This document shows, piece by piece, positions 8,655 through 16,307 of a stretch of DNA of 50,825 bases (position 1 is its first letter; each line of letters opens with the position of its first letter). The notes beneath the pieces were generated by a model that saw nothing but the letters and a program-made list of their open reading frames with translations, was not told the DNA's origin and did not search any database. Both the position numbers and the translations under genes were made by a program. The DNA comes from Gemmatimonadota bacterium (lineage in GTDB: Bacteria; Gemmatimonadota; Gemmatimonadetes; Gemmatimonadales; Gemmatimonadaceae): NCBI GenBank assembly GCA_003171215.1, contig PMYN01000080.1, positions 9,112 to 59,936 on the forward strand. Reading direction: 5' to 3'.

Positions 8655-8775
8655 GTAAACGGTTGTTGGTCATTGGTCCCTGGTTAACGAATTAGCCCTG
8701 ACCACGAGCGCCGTCGCGCGGCTCGGTGTCCGGGCTAATTTGTTAACAAACGACCAATGACCAACGACTGTTTAC
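8655..8775. repeat. Large imperfect inverted repeat between convergent genes
   Basis: Arms of 44 bases (8655-8698 and 8732-8775) match at 38 of 44 positions, with a 33-base centre that can itself pair (CACGAGC with GCTCGGTG). The 13 bases TTGGTCATTGGTC are identical in both arms. It fills the gap between the FecR-like gene and the desaturase gene, which point at each other, so it may act as a bidirectional transcription terminator. The ATTGGTC-CTGGTT word recurs at 231-269, which suggests a dispersed repeat family and not a plain terminator. Confidence 0.75.
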
Positions 8776-8801
8776 CCGCAGTATCAGGCAACCAAAAGGT
8801 C

Positions 8802-9845
8802 CTACCTTTTCGCCCGCCTGAGGTCCTTGAACCGAATCATGTGCCTCTGCTGCTCATCGTACAGCGTCAGCCCCAGCGCCCGAACACCCTTCCGGATCGT
8901 CATCACCGGCGCTTCGTGGAAGATCGGGTTCTCGTCGTGCGCCCGTTGCAGCATGTAGTTCGGAATGCGCGGCCCGAGATGGTGCACGTGATGCAGTCCG
9001 ATGCTCCCCGTGAACCACTGGAGCACCCTCGGCAACCGCAGGTATGAACTCCCCTGGACCGCAGCCGTCGCGTAGTCCCAGTTCTCGTGCGATTCCCAGT
9101 AGGCGTCCTCGAACTGGTGCTGCACGTAGAACAGCCACACGCCCGCCATCGTCGCGAGATAGTACGCCGGCAGGTAGATGACCAGCAGCGACTGCGCGCC
9201 CGCGGCGAGTATCAGCGTCGCGATGAGCCCGCCAATTGCCACGTTCGTCATCCACACGTTCCAAAGCTGCTTCGTGCCGGTCGCGATCCCGCGCGAGCGG
9301 AAGCGCTGCAGCACCATCATGTGCAGGGGGCCAAGTCCAAGCAGGACCGCCGGATTGCGGAACAGCCGGTAGCGGAACCGCCCCCATGTGTTGAGTGCGA
9401 GGTACTCGCGCACCGTGATCGTCGTGACGTCGCCGTTGCCGCGGCGGTCGAGGTCGCCCGACGAGGCGTGGTGCAGGGCATGCTCCCGCCGCCATTGCGC
9501 ATAGGGGGTCAGGGTGAGGACGCCGGTGATGAAGCCGACGGCATCATTGACCTTGGGCCAGGGCAGGAACGACCCGTGCGAGCAGTCATGCATGATGATG
9601 AACGTCCGGATGATGAACCCGGCGGCGGGCACGATCAGGACGATCGTCACCCACGGCGCCGTGTGGAGCATCCGGTGCATGGCCACGAGGGTCACCACCA
9701 GCAGGCCCAGCGTCGTCACCAATTGAAAGAGCGACCGGCCCACGTGCGATCCCTGATAGCGAGCGACTACTTTACGCCAGTCAGAGACACGGGACTCCGG
9801 CCGCCCCGGAACTTCGTCGTTCACCTTCTCCGGTTCAGCACTCAT
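8802..9845 (-). CDS. Membrane fatty acid desaturase
   Basis: 347 residues with the three His boxes of the membrane di-iron desaturases: HDCSH at 86-90, HALHH at 122-126 and HHVHH at 285-289, plus an extra VQHQFED His at 243. Two pairs of hydrophobic segments lie around 45-82 and 203-240. The spacing fits acyl-lipid desaturases of the omega-6/omega-3 (delta-12-like) group, which add double bonds to membrane lipid acyl chains using O2 and reduced ferredoxin or a similar donor. GGAG stands 6 bases before the ATG at 9845. It is divergent from the cold-shock operon, which suits a role in keeping membranes fluid in the cold. Exact regiospecificity cannot be told. Confidence 0.92.
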   Translation of the reverse strand: MSAEPEKVNDEVPGRPESRVSDWRKVVARYQGSHVGRSLFQLVTTLGLLVVTLVAMHRMLHTAPWVTIVLIVPAAGFIIRTFIIMHDCSHGSFLPWPKVNDAVGFITGVLTLTPYAQWRREHALHHASSGDLDRRGNGDVTTITVREYLALNTWGRFRYRLFRNPAVLLGLGPLHMMVLQRFRSRGIATGTKQLWNVWMTNVAIGGLIATLILAAGAQSLLVIYLPAYYLATMAGVWLFYVQHQFEDAYWESHENWDYATAAVQGSSYLRLPRVLQWFTGSIGLHHVHHLGPRIPNYMLQRAHDENPIFHEAPVMTIRKGVRALGLTLYDEQQRHMIRFKDLRRAKR

Positions 9846-9908
9846 AGTATTCTCCAGTTATCTCAATCTACCCCAAAGGTCGGAATTCGGACCGTCGGGG
9901 TGGGGAGG

Positions 9909-9937
9909 TTGCGCTAAGTGGAGGTATGCATTAGGCT
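9909..9937 (+). promoter_or_regulatory. Candidate sigma-70-type promoter of the cold-shock operon
   Basis: TTGCGC at 9909-9914 and TAGGCT at 9932-9937 are separated by 17 bases. Transcription would start near 9944, giving a leader of about 115 bases before the csp ATG. Match is moderate; no experimental support. Confidence 0.45.
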
Positions 9938-9983
9938 TCGATCAGGACAATTGCGCATTCGGCGCGCACGTCCGACTGACCAC

Positions 9984-10017
9984 AGGGCCCTGCTCTCGCG
10001 GTGGCCCTTTTGTTTTT
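9984..10017 (+). terminator. Terminator-like hairpin in the csp leader
   Basis: A GC stem AGGGCC/GGCCCT (9984-9989 with 10003-10008) is followed by TTTTGTTTTT (10008-10017). It lies between the candidate promoter and the csp gene, 43 bases before the ATG. It could be an attenuator or cold-sensitive leader structure, or the end of a short leader RNA. Hairpins with U-runs are common in leaders of cold-shock genes. Confidence 0.5.
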
Positions 10018-10060
10018 GTCAGGCACAGCCGACGGTCTAACACCAGTAAGGAGTAGCACA

Positions 10061-10273
10061 ATGCGTACGACAGGTACCGTGAAGTGGTTCAACGACGCGA
10101 AGGGCTTCGGATTCATCACGCCCGAAGACGGCGCGAAGGACTGCTTCGTCCATCATTCGGCCATTCAGGGCCAGGGTTTCAAGTCGCTTGCCGAAGGCGA
10201 GCGCGTTGAGTTCGACGTCGTTCAGGGCCAGAAGGGCCCGGCCGCGGAGAACGTCACCAAGCTCGGCTCGTAA
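10061..10273 (+). CDS. cspA: Cold-shock domain protein (CspA family)
   Basis: 70 residues, the normal family length. The start is the ATG at 10061, with AAGGAG at 10048-10053; the frame is open further upstream but has no support there. The sequence is a single OB-fold cold-shock domain with [11 protein letters not shown] (RNP1) and DCFVHHSAI (RNP2). Such proteins bind single-stranded RNA or DNA and melt RNA structures. It is followed after six bases by rpsU and then by a small conserved gene, forming one short operon that ends at the hairpin 10795-10826. Confidence 0.97.
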   Translation: MRTTGTVKWFNDAKGFGFITPEDGAKDCFVHHSAIQGQGFKSLAEGERVEFDVVQGQKGPAAENVTKLGS

Positions 10274-10279
10274 GTTCGA

Positions 10280-10471
10280 ATGATCGAAGTCAAGCTTGAC
10301 GAAGGCGACAAGATCGATTGGGCGCTCAAAGCCTTCAAGAAGAAGGTGATGAAGTCAGGGATCTTGCGTGAACTGCGGCGCAGACGGCACTACGTGAAGC
10401 CGAGCGAGGCTCGGCAGCTCAAGTCTGCTGCGGCTCGCCGGCGAGGAAAACCGAAGCGTCAGGCTCGATAG
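10280..10471 (+). CDS. rpsU: Ribosomal protein bS21
   Basis: 63 residues, matching bS21: an acidic start (MIEVKLDEGDKIDWALKAF), KKKVMKSGILRELRRRRHYVKPSEAR in the middle and a strongly basic tail. bS21 sits on the 30S platform near the 3' end of 16S rRNA and helps initiation. The gene is six bases after csp, so it probably shares its promoter and leader. No strong ribosome binding site is visible before its ATG, which fits reinitiation from the csp stop. Confidence 0.95.
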   Translation: MIEVKLDEGDKIDWALKAFKKKVMKSGILRELRRRRHYVKPSEARQLKSAAARRRGKPKRQAR

Positions 10472-10483
10472 CCAGGAGAGGCA

Positions 10484-10771
10484 ATGATCGGACCGTTCCA
10501 GTTCCAAGATGGTGAACGAGCATATGCGTGCACCGTCGAGGAACGACGGACGGCGCCGTTGGGAAAGTGGTGGTGGTTCGAGGTCAGCGGCGATGGGCAG
10601 CGGTATGCTCCCTTCGAAGCTGCGTCGAACGACACACAGACCTCGGTGAAGGCCCGCGTCATCGCTTTTTATAACGCCCGGCTTGAACGCCTCGCGCAAC
10701 CCGTCGTGCCCAGGCAACACTGGGCCCGCCGGGACAAACCGGCAGCTCCCGCTGCGCCCAAGGAAACGTAG
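10484..10771 (+). CDS. Small conserved protein downstream of rpsU, function unknown
   Basis: 95 residues, preceded by AGGAG eight bases before the ATG, and 12 bases after rpsU. The protein is soluble. It has FQDGERAYACTVEERRTAPLGKWWWFEVSGDGQRYAPFEA, which suggests a small beta-sheet domain, then a helix (KARVIAFYNARLERLA) and a Pro/Ala-rich tail. I do not recognise a named family. Its place as the last gene of the csp-rpsU operon suggests a role linked to translation or cold response, which is inference from position. Confidence 0.75.
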   Translation: MIGPFQFQDGERAYACTVEERRTAPLGKWWWFEVSGDGQRYAPFEAASNDTQTSVKARVIAFYNARLERLAQPVVPRQHWARRDKPAAPAAPKET

Positions 10772-10794
10772 GGCTTGGCGGATCTGAGAATCAG

Positions 10795-10826
10795 ACGGGC
10801 GCAGTCACTTCGGTGGCTGCGCCCGT
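10795..10826. terminator. UUCG-capped terminator hairpin
   Basis: A 14-base-pair stem (10795-10808 with 10813-10826, one G-U pair) is closed by the very stable loop TTCG (10809-10812). It lies between the convergent csp operon and the large BNR protein gene. On the plus strand it is followed by a weak T-containing stretch. It probably ends both transcripts. Confidence 0.8.
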
Positions 10827-10846
10827 TCGACTTAACTGCTGTTCAG

Positions 10847-13800
10847 CTACATAGCCGGTCCGATAATCCTGTCGAGCTCCTTCTTCTTGTTATCGAGGTC
10901 GACACGCAGAACCTTCAACCTCTCGACCGCATCCTTACCCGGCCTCTGATCCGCCCCGTTCGTCATCGAATACAGATAGGTGATGTGCGTCAGCAGCTTG
11001 GGCTCGCTGTAGCGGATCGGTGAGGTGATGATCTTCGCCGCGAGCTCGTTCAGCTTCGTGAGCTGATCGAGTTGCGCGCCCGTTGCGCCCTTCAGCTTCT
11101 GCTGCGCCGCCCGAAGGCGTGCGACGGTCTTGTTCGCGTCGCTCACGAGATCGCGAACGGCCATGTTGTGGTTGAACTGCGCCTTCAGGTCCTCGAGCGT
11201 GATGCCGTCTCGAAGAATGCGCGGATCCTCCACCACCGTGAGCGGCTGCGTCGTTCTAACAGCACCAGCCGTCAGCCTCACCGAGTAAAGCCCCGGAACG
11301 GCAGCCGGCCCATTGCCGCCCTCGACGCCCGCGCCGCTCATCGGCCCGGGATACCGCAGGTCCCACGTCATCCGGTGCATTCCCGGGTTCTTGTCGAGGC
11401 GCGCCTGGCCGCCGCGGCCTCCGCGCCCTCCGCCACCACCGCCTTCCTCGTCGGCAGGCGGCGCATCCTCCGCGGGCTGTCGCGCCGCGGCCACCGCCTC
11501 GCTCGAATACTTCCGCACCAACTTGCCCGCACCGTCCACGATCTCGAGCGTCAGGTCGTCCTTCACTCCCGGTGCGAGGTAATAGTCGACCTGCGCGCCC
11601 GGTGCGGGGTACTGGATCCCACCGCCGCGCCCCACGCCGCCCCCGCCGCCGCGACCGCTGCGCCCGCGCACCGCCTCCTGCGGCTTGTACAACGTCACCT
11701 GCGACGACGCCACCTTCTCGTTCAGCTCACGAAGGGCCGACACGTTGTCCATGATCCAGAACGCACGGCCCTGCGTGGAGAGCACCATGTCGTTGCGGCC
11801 GAACTTGATGTCGGTCACCGGCGTCGCCGGAAGATTCTGCTGGAACGGATGCCAATGCGCGCCGTTGTCGAATGAGATGTGCATGCCGAACTCGGTTCCC
11901 GCGTACAACAGCCCGGCGCGGACGGGATCCTCGCGCACCACGCGCACCGGCTCGTCCCTCGCGATGCCGTTGGTTCCGTCCGTCAGCTTCGTCCACGACT
12001 TGCCGTAATCGTCGGTCTTGTAGATGTACGGCGCGAAGTCGCCGCCAAGCAGGAACCGATAGTACGCGTAGTATGCGGTGCCCGGCCGGTGCGGACTCGG
12101 CTCGATGTTCTGCACGCGGCCGCCCGGCGGCATGTCCTTCGGCGTGATGTTCGTCCACGTCTTGCCGGCGTCACGCGTCACGTAGAACAGGCCGTCATTC
12201 GACCCGGTCCAGATGAGCCCGGGCGTGATCGGCGACTCGCGAATCGAGTAGACCACGCTGTACATCTCTTCGCCCGTCGCGTCGCGCGTGATCGGCGTGC
12301 CGCTCGCCTCCTGCGGCTCGCCCTTCGGGAACGCAGTGAGATCGGGACTGATGCGCTCCCACGTCACGCCCTCGTCGCGCGTGCGGTGCACGTACTGCGA
12401 GCCGTAGTACACGGTCGCCGCCTCGTGCGGCGAGACTTCCATCGGCGACACGCGCTGGAATCGATAGGTCATCGTGGCGCCGCCGTTTCCGTAGAGCGAC
12501 TCGGCGCCCACCCAGTACTGCCGCTCCTCGCCGCTCCTGATGTTCATGCGGCTGAACTGTCCCTTGCACGAACCGTAGACGATGTCGGGATTGGTGCGGT
12601 TCGGAATGATCGGGCCCGTTTCGCATCCCGGCCCGGTGCGCCACTCCTCGGCCTGGCCCGCGCCGAGCGGGAGCGACGGCACGATCAGCGTGGTGTTGTC
12701 CTGCTGCGCGCCGTACACGCGATACGGATACTGGTTGTCGAGCGCCACCTGGTAGATCTCCGCGGTCGGCTGGTTGTCCTGCGTGCTCCAGCTGCGACCT
12801 CCATCCAGCGACACATTCGCTCCTCCATCATTCGACTGGATCATGTAGTCCGAGTTCTTCGGGTTGATCCACATGTCGTGATGGTCGCCGTGCGGCGCTT
12901 GCGCGTTGCGGAACGTCTTGCCGCCGTCGGTGCTCTTGAACCACCCCTCGTTGCCGACGAAGACGACGTCGGCGTTGTTGGGATCGGCCTCGAGCGTGGT
13001 GTAGTAGAACGGGCGCGTCCAGATGTTCTGCGAGCCGTTGATGAGCGCCCAGGTCACGCCGGCGTCCTCGGAGCGATAGAGCCCGCCGCCGGGCTTCGCT
13101 TCGATGAGCGCGTAGATGCGGTTCGGCTGTGATGCGGGAATCGAGACGTTGCTCCGGCCGAACAGTCCGGTCGGCAGCCCGCCGCCGAGCTTCGTCCATG
13201 TGTCGCCGCCGTCGGTGCTCTTGTAGATGCCGCCCTCCATCGCCCCGCTGACGATCGTCCACGGCTTGCGCTGTCCGTGCCAGATCGAGGCGAAGATCAC
13301 GTTCGGGTTGCCGGGCTGCAGCTCGAGGTCGGCCGCGCCGCTGCTGTCGGAGACGTAGAGGATCTTCTTCCACGTCGCGCCGCCGTCGCTCGAGCGGAAC
13401 ACGCCGCGATCGACGTTGGGCGTGTACGGATTACCGAGTGCGGCGACGTAGACGAGGTTCGGGTTCGCGGGATGCACGCGGATCGTCGAGATCTGTCCGA
13501 CGTCCCTGAGGCCGCTGAACGCCCACGTCTTGCCCGCGTCGACCGACTTGAACATCCCCCGGCCGATCGAGACGTTGCTGCGGATCTTCGACGATCCTGT
13601 GCCCGCGTAGATCGTGTTCGGGTCGGACTGCGAGACTTCGATCGCGCCCATCGAGCCGACGGGAAGCTGGCCGTCGGAGATGTTGAGCCAGCTGTGCCCC
13701 GCGTCGGTGGTCTTCCAAATGCCGCCGCCCGCGGAGCCCATGTAATAGAGCTGCGGATTGGAGGCGACGCCGGTGACCGCGGTGACGCGGCCGCCGCGGA

Positions 13801-14008
13801 GCGGGCCGATCATGCGGTAGCGCAGCGCTGAATAGAGCGCGGGATCGTACGACGCGGCGAGCTGCATCGGGGCGCCGGCCGGTCGCTGAGCGGCTTTCGC
13901 CGGCGGTGCTGCCGGCGGGGATTTCGCGGACTGCGCGAACGCGCCGATCGGCATGGCGAACAACAGGGCGATCGTGAGCGCCGGGCGCCGGCTATTCGAG
14001 CGAAGCAT
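10847..14008 (-). CDS. Large secreted BNR/Asp-box (VPS10/sortilin-like) beta-propeller protein
   Basis: 1053 residues with a Sec signal peptide (about 1-25, ending FAQS) and the family opening YRMIGPLRGGRVTAV near residue 65. At least nine Asp-box motifs of the S/T-x-D-x-G-x-T/S-W/F type are spread over the first 650 residues, for example TTDAGHSWLN, STDGGDTWTK, SEDAGVTWAL and TRDAGKTWTN. This indicates two tandem multi-blade propellers. A Gly/Arg-rich low-complexity stretch near 770-785 and another near 850-870 separate them from a C-terminal domain with a helical end. Family members are abundant in Gemmatimonadota and Acidobacteriota and are often called glycosyl hydrolases without proof. 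The protein is probably periplasmic or secreted; the substrate is unknown. Confidence 0.9.
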   Translation of the reverse strand: MLRSNSRRPALTIALLFAMPIGAFAQSAKSPPAAPPAKAAQRPAGAPMQLAASYDPALYSALRYRMIGPLRGGRVTAVTGVASNPQLYYMGSAGGGIWKTTDAGHSWLNISDGQLPVGSMGAIEVSQSDPNTIYAGTGSSKIRSNVSIGRGMFKSVDAGKTWAFSGLRDVGQISTIRVHPANPNLVYVAALGNPYTPNVDRGVFRSSDGGATWKKILYVSDSSGAADLELQPGNPNVIFASIWHGQRKPWTIVSGAMEGGIYKSTDGGDTWTKLGGGLPTGLFGRSNVSIPASQPNRIYALIEAKPGGGLYRSEDAGVTWALINGSQNIWTRPFYYTTLEADPNNADVVFVGNEGWFKSTDGGKTFRNAQAPHGDHHDMWINPKNSDYMIQSNDGGANVSLDGGRSWSTQDNQPTAEIYQVALDNQYPYRVYGAQQDNTTLIVPSLPLGAGQAEEWRTGPGCETGPIIPNRTNPDIVYGSCKGQFSRMNIRSGEERQYWVGAESLYGNGGATMTYRFQRVSPMEVSPHEAATVYYGSQYVHRTRDEGVTWERISPDLTAFPKGEPQEASGTPITRDATGEEMYSVVYSIRESPITPGLIWTGSNDGLFYVTRDAGKTWTNITPKDMPPGGRVQNIEPSPHRPGTAYYAYYRFLLGGDFAPYIYKTDDYGKSWTKLTDGTNGIARDEPVRVVREDPVRAGLLYAGTEFGMHISFDNGAHWHPFQQNLPATPVTDIKFGRNDMVLSTQGRAFWIMDNVSALRELNEKVASSQVTLYKPQEAVRGRSGRGGGGGVGRGGGIQYPAPGAQVDYYLAPGVKDDLTLEIVDGAGKLVRKYSSEAVAAARQPAEDAPPADEEGGGGGGRGGRGGQARLDKNPGMHRMTWDLRYPGPMSGAGVEGGNGPAAVPGLYSVRLTAGAVRTTQPLTVVEDPRILRDGITLEDLKAQFNHNMAVRDLVSDANKTVARLRAAQQKLKGATGAQLDQLTKLNELAAKIITSPIRYSEPKLLTHITYLYSMTNGADQRPGKDAVERLKVLRVDLDNKKKELDRIIGPAM

Positions 14009-14022
14009 GTTGTCTCCTGTGA

Positions 14023-14106
14023 GCGGTACTTCGGGCGGTACTTCGGGCGGTACTTCGGGCGGTACTTCGGGCGGTACTTCGGGCGGTACTTCGGGCGGTA
14101 CTTCCT
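14023..14106. repeat. 12-base tandem repeat, seven units
   Basis: GCGGTACTTCGG is repeated six times exactly from 14023, with a seventh, imperfect unit ending near 14104. The array lies in the 131-base gap between the divergent BNR protein and amidohydrolase genes, beside both presumed promoters. The unit length is a multiple of three and close to one DNA turn, so copy-number change would shift spacing by whole turns. Confidence 0.95.
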
Positions 14107-14133
14107 TGAAGTTATCAACGCGGGGCGTATGCT
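14106..14133 (+). promoter_or_regulatory. Candidate promoter giving a leaderless amidohydrolase mRNA
   Basis: TTGAAG at 14106-14111 and TATGCT at 14128-14133 are 16 bases apart. The -10 ends only six bases before the ATG at 14140, so the transcript would begin at or next to the start codon. No Shine-Dalgarno sequence is visible. Confidence 0.5.
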
Positions 14134-14139
14134 AAGCGA

Positions 14140-15429
14140 ATGAGAATGCCCTCACGAGCCATTACGCTTGTCATCGGCCTTTCATTGACGGCGTGCTCGC
14201 AGCGTCCGGTTGATCCGGCGCTCGAGCGGTACATCGCCTCCATCAAGGCGGTGGACGATCACGCGCATCCTATGCTGCAACTCCCTCCGGGTGCGAAGCC
14301 CGACACTGAATACGACGCCCTTCCGCTCGACGCGCTTCCGCCGATGACGCTTCCGGCGCGGCTCCGCGCCGATCATCCGGACTGGATCGCCGCGCAGCGC
14401 GCGGTGAAGGAGCGCGGCGCGAAGAATCCGGCGGAGGCGCTCGACTTCGCCGGCATCGCCATCATGCTCTCGAATCGCGTTGCGATGGGTCCGGGCCTCG
14501 CACCGCCGCGGTTCCTCTGGGTTCCGTTCGCCGATGCGCTGATGCTCCCGCTCGACGGACGGCTAGAATCGGCGCGCACCCCCGACACGCGATCGCTGTA
14601 CGCGCTCGAGACGAAGCTGCTGCACCGGTACATGAACGACCTCGGCGTCGCGAAGCTGCCCGCGTCGCTCGATGATTATGTGAAGACCGTCGTAACACCG
14701 ACGCTCGAGAGGCAGAAGAAGGGCGGTGCGGTCGCCGTGAAGTTCGAGGCCGCGTACCTCCGCGCGCTCGACTTCGACGATCCCGATCCGAATCTCGCGC
14801 GGCTGGTCTACTCGCGATTCGCGGCGGGCGGCACGCCGGGCCGGGCCGAATATAAGACGCTCCAGGACTACCTGTTCCGGGTGATCGCGCGCGAGGCCGG
14901 CCGCCTCGGACTCTCCGTGCACATCCACTCCACCGACGTCGCCGGAAGCTTCTACTCCGCGCGCGGAGCCGATCCCGCGCTGCTCGAGAGTGCGCTCAAC
15001 GACTCGACGCTGCGCGCGACGAAATTCGTGATCATCCACGGCGGCTGGCCGCTCACCACGCACACGCTCTCGCTGTTCGCGAAGGGGAACGTGTACGCAG
15101 ACATCTCGATGGCGGGCATGATCGCCGAGCCGCGCCAGCTCGCGAGCACACTGCGCGTGTGGCTATACGAATATCCCGACCGCGTTCTCTTCGGGACGGA
15201 CGCCTTTGACGGCGGCAAGGACCAGTCATGGGAGGCGGGTGCCTGGCTCGCCGCGAACTCGGCGCGCCATGCGCTCGGGCTCGCGCTAACGGGGATGTTG
15301 CGCGACGGGGTGATCACGCACGAGCGGGCCGAGCAGCTCGCGCGAATGGTCATGCAAGGGAATGCGCTGGAGCTCTACGGCTTGGGCCGGGCGGGGGCGG
15401 TGAGAGACGTCGAAGTCATCGTGCCGTAA
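14140..15429 (+). CDS. Amidohydrolase-family lipoprotein
   Basis: 429 residues. The N-terminus is a lipoprotein signal (LVIGLSLTAC, lipobox Cys near residue 20). The rest fits the amidohydrolase-2 TIM-barrel group: DDHAHP near 41-46 for the first HxH metal pair, HIHSTD in the middle, HGGWPL as a later His position, and FGTDAF near 355 for the catalytic Asp. These enzymes are metal-dependent hydrolases or decarboxylases; the substrate is not clear. The ATG at 14140 is used because the candidate promoter places it at the 5' end of the mRNA; an ATG at 14146 is the alternative. Its last 55 bases overlap the convergent transglycosylase gene. Confidence 0.82.
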   Translation: MRMPSRAITLVIGLSLTACSQRPVDPALERYIASIKAVDDHAHPMLQLPPGAKPDTEYDALPLDALPPMTLPARLRADHPDWIAAQRAVKERGAKNPAEALDFAGIAIMLSNRVAMGPGLAPPRFLWVPFADALMLPLDGRLESARTPDTRSLYALETKLLHRYMNDLGVAKLPASLDDYVKTVVTPTLERQKKGGAVAVKFEAAYLRALDFDDPDPNLARLVYSRFAAGGTPGRAEYKTLQDYLFRVIAREAGRLGLSVHIHSTDVAGSFYSARGADPALLESALNDSTLRATKFVIIHGGWPLTTHTLSLFAKGNVYADISMAGMIAEPRQLASTLRVWLYEYPDRVLFGTDAFDGGKDQSWEAGAWLAANSARHALGLALTGMLRDGVITHERAEQLARMVMQGNALELYGLGRAGAVRDVEVIVP

Positions 15430-16055
15430 TTCTCGCCGATCTTCTTCACATAGCCGAGCGTTTCACGGTACCGCCACCGCGGCACTTCTGGCGCGACGAG
15501 CTCGATGTTCGGCCAGCGCAGTTCGTCGAGCTGCTTCGCGCGAGCGGCGGCCGTCGCGCGCGAGATGGTGCCCTCACCGGCGTTGTAGCTGCCGAACATG
15601 AATCTCGTCCGGTCGGAATCCGGGCCCACGGGCTCCCACAGCCGCCAGAGATAGCGGTCGTGCATGATGCCTGCGGCGATGTTCCACTCGGGGTCGTCGA
15701 TCGACTGGAACTCCGGACGCTTCGACTGGATCTCCTGAAACGTCGACGGCATGAGCTGCATCACGCCGCGCGCGCCGACGTAGCTGCGCGCCTTCGCGTT
15801 GAGTTCGCTCTCGGCCATGCCCTGCGCCTTGAAGTACTGCCAGTCGAATCCGATGCCGAAGTAGCGCTTGGTGTACTTGCGGAAGATCGCGTCGTAGCGG
15901 GTCTGGTCGTGCCGCGCGTTGCGCGCGGCGGTGGCGCGGTCGAGCGTGCTCATGGGCGGCGGCGCCACGGGTGGGAGCGAGATCCGGTCTGCGGTCGCCG
16001 GCTGCTGCGCGCCGGCCGTCGCCACGAAGAACGCGCACGCCAGAACCCGCTTCAT
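15375..16055 (-). CDS. Lytic transglycosylase (SLT domain), secreted
   Basis: 226 residues with a short signal peptide (MKRVLACAFFVATAGAQQ). The catalytic domain shows the family motifs: GMAESELNAKA with the catalytic Glu (ESELN), GARGVMQLMPST, and FMFGSYNAGEGTI with the YNAG motif. Such enzymes cut the MurNAc-GlcNAc bond in peptidoglycan, leaving 1,6-anhydro ends. The order matches the C-terminal domain of MltF, but the solute-binding half of MltF is absent. It is the last gene of a minus-strand run after the M1 peptidase and DUF350 genes (10-base gap). Its 3' end overlaps the amidohydrolase gene by 55 bases tail to tail. Confidence 0.92.
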   Translation of the reverse strand: MKRVLACAFFVATAGAQQPATADRISLPPVAPPPMSTLDRATAARNARHDQTRYDAIFRKYTKRYFGIGFDWQYFKAQGMAESELNAKARSYVGARGVMQLMPSTFQEIQSKRPEFQSIDDPEWNIAAGIMHDRYLWRLWEPVGPDSDRTRFMFGSYNAGEGTISRATAAARAKQLDELRWPNIELVAPEVPRWRYRETLGYVKKIGENYGTMTSTSLTAPARPKP

Positions 16056-16065
16056 TGGTGGATCC

Positions 16066-16269
16066 CTAGTTCAGCGCGCGGCCGACGATCATCCCGATCG
16101 CGACGAAGATCGCGCCCAGGAAGATCGCTACGGCGATGTTTCCCTTCTTGAGCTCGTCGTGGAAGTCGACCTGCGGCGTGAGGATGTCGATCACGCGATA
16201 GGTGGCGTACATGAGGACCACGCCGAGGATGGCGTAGATGAAGTTCATCGCGATGATGGGCAGCTGCAT
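16066..16269 (-). CDS. DUF350-family small membrane protein
   Basis: 67 residues with two membrane helices (about 5-27 and 45-63) separated by a loop with TPQVDFHDELKKGN. This loop, with its Asp/Glu/Lys/Gly-Asn and the NIAVAIFLGAIF start of helix two, is the DUF350 signature. AAGGAG stands before the ATG at 16269. Longer DUF350 proteins have several copies of this unit; a single unit probably oligomerises. Function is unknown. It lies 38 bases after the M1 peptidase and 10 bases before the transglycosylase, so the three are likely co-transcribed. Confidence 0.85.
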   Translation of the reverse strand: MQLPIIAMNFIYAILGVVLMYATYRVIDILTPQVDFHDELKKGNIAVAIFLGAIFVAIGMIVGRALN

Positions 16270-16307
16270 CGGGTCTCCTTGGAATTTCGCCGGTTGCCTG
16301 CCCGAAC

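Noticed and set aside
14023-14106. CRISPR array
   Set aside because: The 12-base units follow each other without spacers and no cas gene is present; it is a simple tandem repeat.
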